Source: Clostridium cylindrosporum DSM 605
GTDB lineage: Bacteria > Bacillota > Clostridia > Clostridiales > Caloramatoraceae
Direction: 5' to 3'
NCBI RefSeq assembly: GCF_001047375.1
Contig: NZ_LFVU01000028.1
Coordinates: 372,001-436,000, forward strand
Length of the DNA stretch: 64,000 bases
Shown here piece after piece: positions 1 to 8,992 of the stretch. The notes under the pieces were generated by a model, which was given only the letters and a program-made list of their open reading frames with translations, did no database searches and was not told where the DNA came from. Numbering within the stretch: the first letter of the stretch is position 1; each line of letters begins with the position of its first letter. Both the position numbers and the translations under genes were made by a program.

Positions 1-364
1 GTAATATTCCAACTCCAGCATATGAACCCGAGGTTTGAGTAATAAAACTTTCATAATCTTTTTTATTCATATATGTAGTATAGGGATCCCCTAGGGAATT
101 TGCCATTCCATTAATAGCACCTTCAAGCATTTTTTCCTCTTTTTCAGGAGTTATTTCATCTACATATTTTTTTTCTAGTATATTATGTACTCTTACTAGC
201 TTCCTATAATCTAATAAAAAATTATAGTCAGAATTACTCACTAGCTTCATTCCAAAAATAGGTATTGGAAAAAATAACAACAATGATACAGTTACTAGGT
301 TAGTGATTATAACCCATAGAACTATCTTTGTTATGGAGCTGTTTTTCTTATTATTTTCCTTCAT
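1..364 (-). CDS. Carboxy-terminal processing protease (S41 family), N-terminal part
   Basis: Only the first ~121 residues lie in the window; the gene runs off the left edge. The ATG at 364 gives a short polar N terminus, one hydrophobic segment (about residues 13-33, a signal anchor), then a helical region containing GAINGMANSLGDPYTTYM and ending at SGSYAGVGI, where the PDZ domain should begin. This matches the start of CtpA/CtpB-type S41 serine proteases, which are membrane-anchored and cut exported proteins near their C termini. The catalytic Ser/Lys region lies outside the window, so activity cannot be judged. It follows ftsE-ftsX in the same direction, the usual clostridial/bacillar order, but a hairpin separates it from ftsX, so it may have its own promoter. 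Family call is firm; the exact paralogue is not. Confidence 0.85.
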   Translation of the reverse strand, partial: MKENNKKNSSITKIVLWVIITNLVTVSLLLFFPIPIFGMKLVSNSDYNFLLDYRKLVRVHNILEKKYVDEITPEKEEKMLEGAINGMANSLGDPYTTYMNKKDYESFITQTSGSYAGVGIL

Positions 365-481
365 TTAAACACCTCGATAATATATTGTTTTCTTAATAAT
401 GTATTATATGTAAAATCTAATTATAACATTTAACAATAATAATAATAAATGTAACAATCTTTATTATTTTAACATAAAATT

Positions 482-512
482 AGACACTTATACATATTGT
501 ATAAGTGTCTTT
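482..512 (-). terminator. Hairpin between ftsX and the ctp gene
   Basis: Perfect 12-bp inverted repeat (482-493 with 499-510) with a 5-nt loop, just past the ftsX stop. On the minus strand it is followed by AATTTT, a weak T run, so termination may be partial and some read-through into the protease gene is possible. Confidence 0.55.
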
Positions 513-530
513 AAAATTCTATCACTTTAA

Positions 531-1418
531 TTATACTTGTAGGAACTTTCTTAAGGAAATAATACTTCCTATTCCCCCAATTCCTATTCCTACCAATATA
601 AACTTCCAGCTAAGTCCACCAATCATTTCTCCAAATGGTACAGGATTAAACATCATAAGTAGTCCAGTTATAGTATCAGACATATACTTATATGATATAG
701 CAAGAAGTATAAGCGAAATTAACGCACCTACAAGTCCTAATATGATACCCTCCATAACAAAAGGCCATCTAATGAACCAGTCGGTAGCTCCAATATATTT
801 CATTATACCTATTTCTTTTTTTCTAGCATATACTGTAAGCTTAATTGTATTAGCTATTAAAAATAATGCTACTACTCCAAATACTCCCATTAAAATTACA
901 CTAGATGTTTTTACTACTTTATTTATATGTAATATTTTATCTACTGTACTTTTACCATCATTTACTTTATTAACGCCTTCAATTTTACTAAGCTTACTTG
1001 AAACACTTTTTACGTTCTCAGGTCTGTCTACCCTAACAACGTATGATTCAGGAAGTGGATTGTTTTTCTCCATACCACTTGCTAGATCTGCTTGATCTCC
1101 TAATTGGCTTTTCATTTTTTCCAGTGCCTGTTCCTTTGTTTCATACCCAATTTCCTTAATGTGAGGAATATTTTTTATTATAGGCTCAATTGCTTTAGCT
1201 GCCTCTTCCTTAATACCTTTATTTAAGTAAACTTTAATTTCTATTTGGTCTCCAACAGACTTAACCATATTATTTAAATTAAGAGCCATCATCATAAAGG
1301 CACCAAATATAAATAATGTTGCAGCAACAGTTCCTATTGATGCTATACTCATTATTCTATTTCTAACAATCCCTTTAAAACTATCTAAAAAGAACTGCTT
1401 CATTGTTCTAATCTTCAT
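531..1418 (-). CDS. ftsX: Cell division protein FtsX
   Basis: Polytopic membrane partner of the ATPase FtsE. FtsEX couples the division/elongation machinery to extracellular peptidoglycan hydrolases (CwlO-type in Firmicutes). The protein has the family layout: an N-terminal segment around residues 20-45, a large extracellular loop of about 120 residues, then three C-terminal membrane segments forming the FtsX permease domain (about residues 170-290). Length is ~295 aa, normal. I chose the ATG at 1418 over the ATG two codons upstream because GGGGGG then sits 9 nt away; the upstream ATG would be only 3 nt from it. The start overlaps the 3' end of ftsE by 11 bp, indicating translational coupling. 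Confidence 0.95.
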   Translation of the reverse strand: MKIRTMKQFFLDSFKGIVRNRIMSIASIGTVAATLFIFGAFMMMALNLNNMVKSVGDQIEIKVYLNKGIKEEAAKAIEPIIKNIPHIKEIGYETKEQALEKMKSQLGDQADLASGMEKNNPLPESYVVRVDRPENVKSVSSKLSKIEGVNKVNDGKSTVDKILHINKVVKTSSVILMGVFGVVALFLIANTIKLTVYARKKEIGIMKYIGATDWFIRWPFVMEGIILGLVGALISLILLAISYKYMSDTITGLLMMFNPVPFGEMIGGLSWKFILVGIGIGGIGSIISLRKFLQV

Positions 1419-2094
1419 AGCCATATACCCCCCTTTGTTGGTCTCTAACTACTACTCCTTTTTCAATGGCAATAACTCTTTTCTTCATCCTATCTACTAT
1501 ATCCTTAGCATGAGTTGCCATAACTATCGTAGTTCCTGATTTATTTATTTCCTTCAGTATATCCATAATTTCCCATGAAGTTTCTGGATCAAGGTTTCCT
1601 GTAGGCTCATCACAAATTAGTATCTTTGGATTGTTAGCAAGAGCTCTTGCAAGGGCTATTCTTTGTTGTTCTCCACCTGATAACTGGTCAGGATATTGAT
1701 TAGCCTTAGATGAAAGTCCGACCTGTGATAGTACCTGTGGAACCCTTTTCTTAATATCCTTTGGATTTGATTCAATTATTTGCATAGCAAATGCTACATT
1801 TTCAAAAACTGTTTTATCTGATAATAGTCTAAAGTCTTGAAATACTACTCCTATACCTCTTCTATAGTATGGTATCTCTTTTCTTTTTAATAGATTTGTT
1901 TCCTGATTATTTACAAAAATCTGACCACTAGTTAAATCTACTTCCTTCATTAAAAGCTTAATAAAAGTAGATTTACCTGCCCCACTTGGTCCTACTAAAA
2001 ATACAAATTCCCCTTTTTCAATATCTATATTTATATTTGAAAGAGCTATGTGATTATTTGCATAAACCTTTGATACGTTTTTTAACTTTATCAC
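1408..2094 (-). CDS. ftsE: Cell division ATP-binding protein FtsE
   Basis: ABC-type ATPase of the FtsEX complex, cytoplasmic face of the membrane. Visible motifs in order: Walker A GPSGAGKST (residues 35-43), signature LSGGEQQR, Walker B with DEPTGNLD, and the switch histidine in MATHAKD. At 228 aa it is standard length. The start is a GTG at 2094 preceded by a GGGGGG Shine-Dalgarno. Operon with ftsX (overlapping reading frames). Upstream (2095-2294) is AT-rich with no reading frame. Confidence 0.96.
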   Translation of the reverse strand: MIKLKNVSKVYANNHIALSNINIDIEKGEFVFLVGPSGAGKSTFIKLLMKEVDLTSGQIFVNNQETNLLKRKEIPYYRRGIGVVFQDFRLLSDKTVFENVAFAMQIIESNPKDIKKRVPQVLSQVGLSSKANQYPDQLSGGEQQRIALARALANNPKILICDEPTGNLDPETSWEIMDILKEINKSGTTIVMATHAKDIVDRMKKRVIAIEKGVVVRDQQRGVYGYED

Positions 2095-2294
2095 CTAGTA
2101 ATCCCCCCTTATATATTTTTCGTCTAAATAATACAAATACAAAATTATAATAACATATTATCACATTTTAATACACCCCTCGAGGATTTGCTGAATGTTA
2201 TGTATAAATAGTAATTGTATGTATTGTAGCCTTTATCACCTTAAAATGACGATATATAAAAATATAGCATATATTTTATCATAATTTTTATAAT

Positions 2295-2345
2295 AAAAAA
2301 AGTCGAAATAATTCCCATTTTGCAACTGGAATTATTCGACTTTTA
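2295..2345 (-). terminator. Terminator of the transketolase genes
   Basis: Perfect 15-bp stem (2301-2315 with 2328-2342) with a 12-nt loop. On the minus strand it is followed by TTTTTTA. It lies directly after the transketolase C-subunit stop and separates it from ftsE. Confidence 0.88.
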
Positions 2346-2359
2346 ATGTATTTTAATTA

Positions 2360-3298
2360 CTATTTTCTCTTCATTACTTCTTTAGCTGATGAAACAATAT
2401 TTTCCGAAGTTAAACCATACTTTTCAAGTAACTGAGCTGGCTTTCCTGATTCACCAAATGTATCATTAACCCCAACTCTTTTTAGTGGAGCTACTGCATT
2501 TTCTGCAAGTACTTCACACACAGCACTTCCTAGTCCACCAATAATACTGTGTTCTTCACATGTTACAACTGCACCAGTTTTCTTAACTGAAGCAATTATT
2601 GCCTCAGAATCTATTGGCTTAATAGTGTGTATATTAATAACTTCAGCACTTATACCTTCCGCTTCTAGAGCCTTGGCAGCATCTAGAGCCTTACTAACCA
2701 TTATTCCTGTAGCTATAATAGTTACATCCTTACCCTCTTTTAGAGTAACTGCTTTTCCTATCTTAAAGCTATAATTATTTTCATCATTAATAGTTGGAAC
2801 AGCTGATCTTCCAAGTCTTATATAAACTGGTCCATTATACTCAGCCGCTGCCTTAATTACTTCCGTTGTTTCAACATCGTCTGCTGGACAAATAACTGTC
2901 ATATTTGGTATGCTTCTCATTATTGATATATCTTCAATAGCTTGATGAGATGCACCGTCTTCTCCAACTGTTAATCCTGCATGTGTTGCAGCTATCTTTA
3001 CGTTAAGCTTTGGATAACAAATTGAGTTTCTGATTTGTTCAAATGCTCTTCCAGCTGCAAACATCGCGAATGTACTAGCAAATGGAATCTTTCCACATGT
3101 TGAAAGTCCAGCAGCAGTTACAACTAAGTCTCCCTCAGCAATCCCTATATTAAAGAATCTTTCTGGATGTTCCTTTAAAAAGTCTGCTGTTTTTGTTGAC
3201 TTTGAAAGGTCTGCATCAAGAACTACTATATTTTTATTTTCATGTCCAAGCTTCGCTAGTGCCTTTCCATATGCTTCTCTTGTTGCTAAATTAGCCAT
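2360..3298 (-). CDS. Transketolase, C-terminal (pyrimidine-binding) subunit
   Basis: Second half of a split transketolase, the enzyme that moves two-carbon units between ketoses and aldoses in the non-oxidative pentose phosphate pathway. The 312-aa protein carries the transketolase pyrimidine domain (residues ~5-165, with the conserved glutamate region [18 protein letters not shown]) and the C-terminal domain (~190-305). Starts at ATG with a GGAGG Shine-Dalgarno. It overlaps the N-terminal subunit gene by 8 bp, so the two chains are made together. It is related to the DXS/E1-beta families, but the 312-aa length and the neighbouring ~276-aa N-subunit are diagnostic of split transketolase. Confidence 0.93.
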   Translation of the reverse strand: MANLATREAYGKALAKLGHENKNIVVLDADLSKSTKTADFLKEHPERFFNIGIAEGDLVVTAAGLSTCGKIPFASTFAMFAAGRAFEQIRNSICYPKLNVKIAATHAGLTVGEDGASHQAIEDISIMRSIPNMTVICPADDVETTEVIKAAAEYNGPVYIRLGRSAVPTINDENNYSFKIGKAVTLKEGKDVTIIATGIMVSKALDAAKALEAEGISAEVINIHTIKPIDSEAIIASVKKTGAVVTCEEHSIIGGLGSAVCEVLAENAVAPLKRVGVNDTFGESGKPAQLLEKYGLTSENIVSSAKEVMKRK

Positions 3299-4121
3299 TT
3301 ATAACACCTCCAAGTTCCTTAAGAGCCTCTTCACATTGTTCCTTACTTGGTGCATTTCCGTGCCATCCTGCTTGATTTTCCATAAATGATACGCCTTTAC
3401 CCTTAACTGTTTTTGCAACTATCATTGTTGGTTTACCCTTTGTAGACTTCGCTTCATCAATAGCCTTAAATATTTCTTCAAATGAATGACCATTAATTGA
3501 TATTACGTGCCATCCAAATGCTTCAAACTTATTAGCTATAGGTTCAACATTCATAACATCTGTTGTGTTTCCGTCAATTTGAAGACCATTATAGTCAACA
3601 AATGCAGTAAGATTATCAAGTTTATAGTGGGCTGATGTCATAGCAGCTTCCCAAACTTGACCTTCTTGAAGCTCTCCATCTCCAAGATAAGCGTATACCC
3701 TGTATGACTTGTTATCAAGTTTTCCAGCAAGCGCCATTCCATTAGCTGCTGATAGTCCTTGTCCAAGTGACCCTGTAGACATATCAACCCCTGGAGTGTC
3801 ATTCATATTAGGATGTCCTTGAAGGTTTGAGTCTATCTTTCTAAGAGTCATAAGTTCTTCTTTAGCCATAAATCCTCTTTCTGCAAGAGCTGCATAAAGA
3901 ACAGGTGCTGCATGTCCCTTTGATAGTACAAATCTATCTCTATCCTCACACTTTGGGTTCTTTGGGTCAATATTCATTTCACCAAAGTATAAAGCTGTTA
4001 GTATATCAGCTGCTGATAGTGAACCACCTGGATGTCCTGAAGCTGACTCAGTAAGCATAGTTACTATGTCTTTTCTTATCTCAGTTGCTACGCTAGTTAA
4101 TTCATTAATATCTCTAGGCAA
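3291..4121 (-). CDS. Transketolase, N-terminal (TPP-binding) subunit
   Basis: First half of the split transketolase; it binds thiamine diphosphate and Mg. Seen: [19 protein letters not shown] near the N terminus, [35 protein letters not shown], and the TPP motif [15 protein letters not shown] followed by [10 protein letters not shown]. The frame opens at an ATG at 4130, but that ATG directly abuts the AGGAGG Shine-Dalgarno. The in-frame TTG at 4121, 9 nt from GGAGG, is the more likely start, giving ~276 aa. No terminator lies between this gene and its partner. Confidence 0.92.
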   Translation of the reverse strand: MPRDINELTSVATEIRKDIVTMLTESASGHPGGSLSAADILTALYFGEMNIDPKNPKCEDRDRFVLSKGHAAPVLYAALAERGFMAKEELMTLRKIDSNLQGHPNMNDTPGVDMSTGSLGQGLSAANGMALAGKLDNKSYRVYAYLGDGELQEGQVWEAAMTSAHYKLDNLTAFVDYNGLQIDGNTTDVMNVEPIANKFEAFGWHVISINGHSFEEIFKAIDEAKSTKGKPTMIVAKTVKGKGVSFMENQAGWHGNAPSKEQCEEALKELGGVING

Positions 4122-4327
4122 ATTTTTCATCCTCCTTAGTATTATATGTAATATAAACTACTTTCTCTTTTTGCTAACATTTAATATTATAACAATTTTT
4201 AAAGCAATATGAAACTCATTATATTTAAAAGTAGTATACAAAATACTAATTTTAAGTTTATTATGATATATTAATTTAATAATGTTATTGTATACATTTA
4301 TTTTCTTTTTTACTCAACTTTTCAATA

Positions 4328-4366
4328 CAAAAAGGCTGTTAACAATTATAATTGTTAACAGCCTAG
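4328..4366 (-). terminator. Terminator of the ndoAI-ndoA operon
   Basis: Perfect 14-bp stem (4333-4346 with 4351-4364), 4-nt loop, followed on the minus strand by TTTTTG. It lies 20 bp past the toxin stop codon. Confidence 0.88.
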
Positions 4367-4386
4367 TAGTTTAGAATATTCTAAAC

Positions 4387-4746
4387 TTATAGTTCTATTA
4401 ATCCTAAACTTATTGTTAGTGCCTCGTCTACTTTGGAAATTAGGTCTGATGATATACTCCCAACCTTTTCCTTAAGCCTTTTCTTGTCTATCGTTCTAAT
4501 TTGTTCCAGCAAAATAACTGAATCTTTGTTTAGTCCATCGTAATCCTGTGAGTTTATCTCTATATGTGTTGGTAATTTTGCTTTATTAATTTGAGAAGTT
4601 ATTGCTGCTACTATAATCGTAGGGCTGTACTTATTGCCAACGTCATTTTGAACTATTAGAACAGGTCTAATACCACCTTGTTCAGAACCTATGACAGGGC
4701 TTAAATCAGCATAATATATATCTCCTCTTTTCACCACCTGTGCCAT
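4387..4746 (-). CDS. ndoA: MazF/EndoA-type mRNA interferase toxin
   Basis: Sequence-specific endoribonuclease of a type II toxin-antitoxin system. The protein is nearly collinear with Bacillus Endo[21 protein letters not shown] at the N terminus, [29 protein letters not shown], and [15 protein letters not shown]. The arginine of GIRPV and the threonine of AITSQ are the known catalytic positions of the family. I take the ATG at 4746 as start (119 aa); GTG codons at 4752 and 4758 are alternatives nearer the GGAG at about 4760. The toxin frame begins inside the 3' end of the antitoxin gene (41-bp overlap), consistent with translational coupling. Confidence 0.93.
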   Translation of the reverse strand: MAQVVKRGDIYYADLSPVIGSEQGGIRPVLIVQNDVGNKYSPTIIVAAITSQINKAKLPTHIEINSQDYDGLNKDSVILLEQIRTIDKKRLKEKVGSISSDLISKVDEALTISLGLIEL

Positions 4747-5026
4747 TATCACAATCACACTCCGCTAATCCTGCTTCATATTTAGCAAGCTCTAAACAAT
4801 CACTGGTAATACCACATTCTGAAATTTCACAATTAATATTGCCCATTTCTTGGTATCCCTTTTTCATAAGTTCCTTTAACCCTTTTCTTTTACGCTCATT
4901 AATATAATAAACTACGGTTTTTCTTATCACTTCACTTTTGTTCTTATCTGATTTACTTTTATGGGCATTATCAAATTCCTCAAGCAAACCTTCTGGGAGA
5001 TTTAGTAGTTTTTTTCTTTTCTTCAT
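4706..5026 (-). CDS. ndoAI: MazE/EndoAI-type antitoxin (ribbon-helix-helix)
   Basis: Antitoxin to the adjacent MazF-type toxin, and probably a DNA-binding autoregulator. The ~106-aa protein starts at ATG 5026, 6-7 nt after GGGGG; an upstream in-frame GTG (5047) has no Shine-Dalgarno. Residues ~1-50 fit a ribbon-helix-helix fold ([12 protein letters not shown] followed by [18 protein letters not shown]). The C-terminal half, [14 protein letters not shown] onward, is the family's toxin-binding part. The tail is cysteine-rich (six Cys in about 45 residues) and its last 13 residues are encoded in the overlap with the toxin gene. It has its own promoter, separate from alr. Confidence 0.88.
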   Translation of the reverse strand: MKKRKKLLNLPEGLLEEFDNAHKSKSDKNKSEVIRKTVVYYINERKRKGLKELMKKGYQEMGNINCEISECGITSDCLELAKYEAGLAECDCDNGTGGEKRRYILC

Positions 5027-5058
5027 TTTATTACCCCCTAAATTCACCTATGTATATA

Positions 5059-5088
5059 ATTATACTTTATGTATATCTGGGGTGTCAA
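5059..5088 (-). promoter_or_regulatory. Sigma-A-type promoter of ndoAI-ndoA
   Basis: On the minus strand, a consensus TTGACA (5083-5088), an 18-bp spacer and a consensus TATAAT (5059-5064). Transcription would start near 5052, about 25 nt ahead of the antitoxin ATG. A short palindrome, GTATA-CA-TATAC (5103-5114), lies just upstream of the -35 and could be an antitoxin operator; that part is inference. Confidence 0.72.
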
Positions 5089-5157
5089 AAATCTCATAGT
5101 GTATACATATACTGGGTTATCAGTTACTATATTATTTCTATATATATTAAAATATGT

Positions 5158-6318
5158 CTAAACAAAGTTTTTTATTCTAACAATTTCATTATTTTCTATA
5201 TAAACTCTCGGCACCCTCTTAGAGACCATACATAAAACTTCATAGGAAATTGTATCTAACTTATTTGCTATAATCTCTGCATTTACATTAATACCAGTAC
5301 TTTCTCCCATGATTATAACTTCATCAGATACATTGACACTTTCACACTTTGTAACATCAACCATACATTGATCCATACATATTTTACCTACTACTGGACA
5401 TAAAGCTCCGTTAATAATTACACTTGCCTTATTAAATAGTAGTCTTGTGAAACCATCTGCATAACCAATAGGTATAGTTGCAATTTTCATTTTTTCATTT
5501 GCAATAAACTTTCTACCATAGCTAATTGGAGTTCCTGCTTCTACTTCTTTTACATATACCACGTTAGACTTTAAAGTCATAACAGGCTTCAAGTCTAATA
5601 CGCTTTTATTTATTTCATCGGAAGGATAATACCCATATAGTATTATTCCAGGTCTTACTGCATCAAGATAAGATTCATCAATTGATGTAATAGCCCCACT
5701 ATTTGCTATATGCTTAATTTCTATTATTATTCCTTCACTTTCAAGCCTTTTTATAATTTCATTAAACTTTTCAAGTTGCAGATAAGAAAATTCTTTATTC
5801 TCCTCATCTGCAGTTGAGAAATGAGAAAAAATACCTTCCACAAATATATTAGGCAAGGCTTTTATCTTCTTTATTTCCTCTATAATGTTATCACTATCAC
5901 TATACCCTAGTCTACCCATTCCAGTATCTATTTTTATGTGAATTTTTGCCATCTTTTCCTGATTTATCGCTTCATCTGATATAGCCTTTGCAAGCTCATA
6001 ATTGAATACAGTTTGTGTTATATCATTTTCAACTATTTGATCTGCAAAGGTAGCTGGGGTATATCCTAAAACTAGTATAGGCTCATTGAAGTCATTTCGT
6101 CTAAGTTCCATTGCCTCTGTAATTACTGCAACAGCAAAATAGTCAATTCCCTCTTCTCTTAATACCCTGGCAACCTCTATGGCACCATGTCCATATGCAT
6201 CCGCTTTTATAACACCAAATATTTTCTTACTATTTACTAAACTTTTTACCTCTTTAAAGTTATGTCTCAAATTATCTAAATTTATTTCTGCATAACATGG
6301 TCTTATATGATCTAGCAT
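5158..6318 (-). CDS. alr: Alanine racemase
   Basis: PLP enzyme converting L- to D-alanine for peptidoglycan. The PLP lysine is in VIKADAYGHG (Lys38 counting from the chosen start), the second catalytic base, Tyr, in ISYGRKF, and the C-terminal domain contains GKICMDQCMVDVT. Length 386 aa, normal for the family. The frame stays open to a GTG at 6351, but the ATG at 6318 is 6-8 nt from GAGGGTGAG and matches the family N terminus (RPCYAEINLDNLRHN). It lies between the ydcC-like lipoprotein and the toxin-antitoxin pair, the same order as in Bacillus. Confidence 0.96.
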   Translation of the reverse strand: MLDHIRPCYAEINLDNLRHNFKEVKSLVNSKKIFGVIKADAYGHGAIEVARVLREEGIDYFAVAVITEAMELRRNDFNEPILVLGYTPATFADQIVENDITQTVFNYELAKAISDEAINQEKMAKIHIKIDTGMGRLGYSDSDNIIEEIKKIKALPNIFVEGIFSHFSTADEENKEFSYLQLEKFNEIIKRLESEGIIIEIKHIANSGAITSIDESYLDAVRPGIILYGYYPSDEINKSVLDLKPVMTLKSNVVYVKEVEAGTPISYGRKFIANEKMKIATIPIGYADGFTRLLFNKASVIINGALCPVVGKICMDQCMVDVTKCESVNVSDEVIIMGESTGINVNAEIIANKLDTISYEVLCMVSKRVPRVYIENNEIVRIKNFV

Positions 6319-6353
6319 TCTCTCACCCTCATTAGTACATAATTTTTTCACCT

Positions 6354-6980
6354 TTATCTGTTAGAAGACAACTTCTCTAACTTAAAAGCCCCTTTATCAA
6401 TTGACGGGTTGTACTTAAAGTTCGTATATTTTACTTCTACTGTTACCTTATTATCTTCATTATATATTTCTAGTATAGTTGGAGTAGCATCTTTTTCAGT
6501 TATATATAACTTAGCATAGTTCCTATGTTCATTTGAATTTGGAAGTTTTGCCTTAAACTCGATACATCTTTCCCCATCTTTTTCAGTTAATTTCTCTTTT
6601 ATATCCTCAGACATAATAAACTTTTTCTGAATTATTCCCATGTATATAATCTCATCTATATCTCTTAATGCATCAAATTCTACTACTTCTTTTATAAGTG
6701 GATGGTATACCTTCCACTTATTCTCGCTATAAACAACAGTTTTTCCTTTAAGCTCCTTAGGTTCAATTGTCTCTATCTTAACATTATTGGGGTCCTCTAC
6801 GGTTTGCTTAACCTTATATATAGATGAAGATTTATTACCATGTACTGTAATGGTTGCATCTGCTGTATAGGATTTCATTTCCATAAGCTTCTTATGTGAA
6901 TTATAACATTCTCCTTTGTCTCCACAGGCCACTAAGAATAAAACCATAGCCATAGAAGATATTATTTTTAAAGCTTTCAC
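6354..6980 (-). CDS. Outer-membrane-lipoprotein-sorting-like lipoprotein (YdcC-like)
   Basis: Small secreted lipoprotein. A signal peptide with lipobox LVAC (Cys19) is followed by ~190 residues of mostly beta-type sequence (MEMKSYTADATITVHGN, then PNNVKIETIEPKELKGKTVVY), resembling the LolA/LppX-like fold of Bacillus YdcC and related germination/sporulation lipoproteins. The start is a GTG at 6980, with AGGTGG at good spacing. It sits between acpS-nnrD and alr as ydcC does in Bacillus; its role there is poorly known. The fold assignment is from pattern and context. Confidence 0.72.
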   Translation of the reverse strand: MKALKIISSMAMVLFLVACGDKGECYNSHKKLMEMKSYTADATITVHGNKSSSIYKVKQTVEDPNNVKIETIEPKELKGKTVVYSENKWKVYHPLIKEVVEFDALRDIDEIIYMGIIQKKFIMSEDIKEKLTEKDGERCIEFKAKLPNSNEHRNYAKLYITEKDATPTILEIYNEDNKVTVEVKYTNFKYNPSIDKGAFKLEKLSSNR

Positions 6981-7039
6981 ACTACCACCTTTTCAAAGAG
7001 TTACACTGTATACATATTCTTAAAACTTCCTGTGTATTA

Positions 7040-8266
7040 CTATTTTACATATTGACCTATGTAATTAGTTATATCTGATGCTTTAAGTCCATAACCATAT
7101 ACCTCATAGGCCATATCTCCTGCTAATCCATGGATATAACTTCCTAAAACCCCTGATTCATAGGCTGTGTAACCTTGTCCAAGAAGTGAGCAAATTATTC
7201 CTGTAAGAACGTCTCCACTTCCCCCTGTTGCCATTCCAGGATTCCCACTTTTATTAATGTAAACCTTATCACCATTTGAGACTACAGTTTCATGTCCCTT
7301 AAGTAGAAGGATACAATTGTGTTCCTTTGCAAATTTTTTGGCAACCTCTTCTCTATTTGAGTTTATATAATTTACCGAAAGTCCCGTTAACCTACTCATT
7401 TCTAATGGATGTGGTGTCAAAATAACACTACATTCTCTTTCCTTTTTAAGAATATTAACATCTAATGCCAGTATGTTAATAGCATCCGCATCTATAACAA
7501 TTGGAATCCTTGATAACTTTAGAATCTCTTCAATTGGCTTTAAAAACTTTTCTTCAAAACCAATACCTGTTCCAATAGATAAAGCATCTGATTTTTCTAA
7601 TATTAAGTTTATATCTTTTTGTGTTAAATTAATAGTTCCACCACTATGATTTAATGGTGTATATGTGGCCTCATAAACACTTGATGCTACCCTCTCTATT
7701 ATACATTCTGGAATTACACAGTTAACTAGACCAGACCCTGTTCTTAATGCCGCATTTGCAGCTAAAATTGCAGCACCTGACATAGTATAACTTCCACCTA
7801 TAATAGATACTTTTCCATATGTACCCTTATGGGAGTTATTTTCTCTTTTTCTAAGTATATTTAAGGGATATTCTTTTAAAAGATATTCTTTCCCTCTACC
7901 TTTTACTTCTTTTAAAGCTATTGCACTGGAAATAGCAAAATCTTTTTCGTGGGATATGCTAACCTTTATGGTTCCTATTCCCATATCTTCAGCTATTTTT
8001 CTAGCATTTCCATGTAATATAACAAATGGTTCATTATCTTCCCTTAATACCTCTACATCTTTAAATTTAAATCCTGTAAATCCTGTACCCATAGACTTTA
8101 CTATAGCTTCCTTCGCAGAAAAATAACCTGCAGCACTTTCAGCTCTCTTATGCTTTAAGTACTCTCTTTCCCTATCAGTAAAGAACTTTTTCATAAATGC
8201 CTCTTTTTCTATAAGTCTTGCAACCCTTTCTATTTTAATAATATCTATTCCAGTTCCAAAAACCAT
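7040..8266 (-). CDS. AcpS-NnrD fusion: holo-ACP synthase plus NAD(P)HX dehydratase
   Basis: One uninterrupted 408-aa frame with two enzymes. Residues 1-118 are a full-length holo-[acyl-carrier-protein] synthase, which transfers phosphopantetheine to ACP: GTGIDI with Mg-binding Asp8, and YFSAKEAIVKSMG with Glu53. Residues ~125-408 are an ADP/ATP-dependent NAD(P)H-hydrate dehydratase (carbohydrate-kinase-like, YjeF C-domain): GTYGKVSIIGGSYTMSGAAI, PIVIDADAIN, VILTPHPLEMSRL, and the active-site NPGMATGGSGDVLTG. The YjeF N-terminal epimerase domain (NnrE), usually fused to NnrD, is absent here. ATG start with a GGAG upstream. Followed by ydcC-like and alr genes in the same direction. Confidence 0.92.
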   Translation of the reverse strand: MVFGTGIDIIKIERVARLIEKEAFMKKFFTDREREYLKHKRAESAAGYFSAKEAIVKSMGTGFTGFKFKDVEVLREDNEPFVILHGNARKIAEDMGIGTIKVSISHEKDFAISSAIALKEVKGRGKEYLLKEYPLNILRKRENNSHKGTYGKVSIIGGSYTMSGAAILAANAALRTGSGLVNCVIPECIIERVASSVYEATYTPLNHSGGTINLTQKDINLILEKSDALSIGTGIGFEEKFLKPIEEILKLSRIPIVIDADAINILALDVNILKKERECSVILTPHPLEMSRLTGLSVNYINSNREEVAKKFAKEHNCILLLKGHETVVSNGDKVYINKSGNPGMATGGSGDVLTGIICSLLGQGYTAYESGVLGSYIHGLAGDMAYEVYGYGLKASDITNYIGQYVK

Positions 8267-8321
8267 ATTAATTCACTCCACTTTTAGCCTTTTACTTAAT
8301 AATAACATATATTTTTACGTT

Positions 8322-8353
8322 AAAAAAAGTAGCATAGAATTATCTACGCTACC
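8322..8353 (-). terminator. Terminator after the DUF6514-like gene
   Basis: Imperfect hairpin (GTAGCGTAGA pairing with TCTATGCTAC, one mismatch pair) followed by TTTTTTT on the minus strand, 17 bp past the stop codon. Confidence 0.78.
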
Positions 8354-8369
8354 TGTTATATTATCTTAA

Positions 8370-8696
8370 TTATAAACACTTTCTATTTTCATAAGTATAC
8401 TCTATATAAACATCTATACTATCGGATAAAATATCAATAAAATGAAGAGGTGAAGCTTCATTTTCTGAAAGCTGTTTTATAGTTTTTACTGCATATTCCT
8501 TTGATGCAGTAAAATCAGCTATTGTTTTACTAACAAAATATTCAAAGCCAATACCTTCAGCAGATACCTCTATTCCATATACATCTACCTTCTTCTCAAA
8601 ATCATTTTCATTTTTAGACATTGTAAGATAGTATTTATACGTATACTCTCTATCAGCTGATGCTACATCTCTACTTTCAATCTCAATTTTCACCAT
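8370..8696 (-). CDS. Small conserved clostridial protein (DUF6514-like)
   Basis: 108-aa soluble protein with no signal peptide or membrane segment, ATG start behind GGGGG. It looks like the DUF6514 family of clostridia: an N-terminal beta region (YTYKYYLTMS), then DVYGIEVSAEG, then a helical C-terminal half ending in DSIDVYIEYTYENR. No function is known for the family, and I see no catalytic motif. Single-gene unit with its own terminator. Confidence 0.6.
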   Translation of the reverse strand: MVKIEIESRDVASADREYTYKYYLTMSKNENDFEKKVDVYGIEVSAEGIGFEYFVSKTIADFTASKEYAVKTIKQLSENEASPLHFIDILSDSIDVYIEYTYENRKCL

Positions 8697-8949
8697 AATG
8701 TATTACCCCCAAAAAAATAAATATAAAATAAGCCTTTAACTTACACATATAATTATATGTTGTATTTTAGTTGATGTAACGAAATTTCATTCGGGTTCAT
8801 TCGACCTAAAATTAGAATAAAAAACCATATAATGTATAAAATTTCTACCAAATAGTATTTATAGGAAATTCCTATACCATTTATTTCTATAAACATAAAA
8901 TAAATATATTTTATTGTCGAATTATAGAGATATTTTTTCAACCTAAATA

Positions 8950-8990
8950 AAAGGTTACTTTAAAATTATCACTTTTAAAGTAACCTTATC
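8950..8990 (-). terminator. Terminator after the propeller-repeat gene
   Basis: Near-perfect 15-bp stem (8951-8965 with 8973-8987) with a TTTTATTT tail on the minus strand, immediately after the stop at 8993. Confidence 0.8.
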
Positions 8991-8992
8991 TA

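Noticed and set aside
4387-5026. Toxin-antitoxin pair as a sign of a mobile element or defence island
   Set aside because: The alr-ndoAI-ndoA order is the standard chromosomal housekeeping arrangement in Firmicutes; no integrase, transposase or att-like repeats are visible.
5050-5235. 61-aa plus-strand open frame over the alr 3' end and TA promoter
   Set aside because: Overlaps the consensus ndoAI promoter and the alr gene on the other strand; no ribosome-binding site; low-complexity Tyr/Ile content.
8753-8941. 62-aa minus-strand open frame rich in Tyr/Ile
   Set aside because: No Shine-Dalgarno, composition reflects AT-rich spacer, no family resemblance, and it lies upstream of nothing it could be coupled to.
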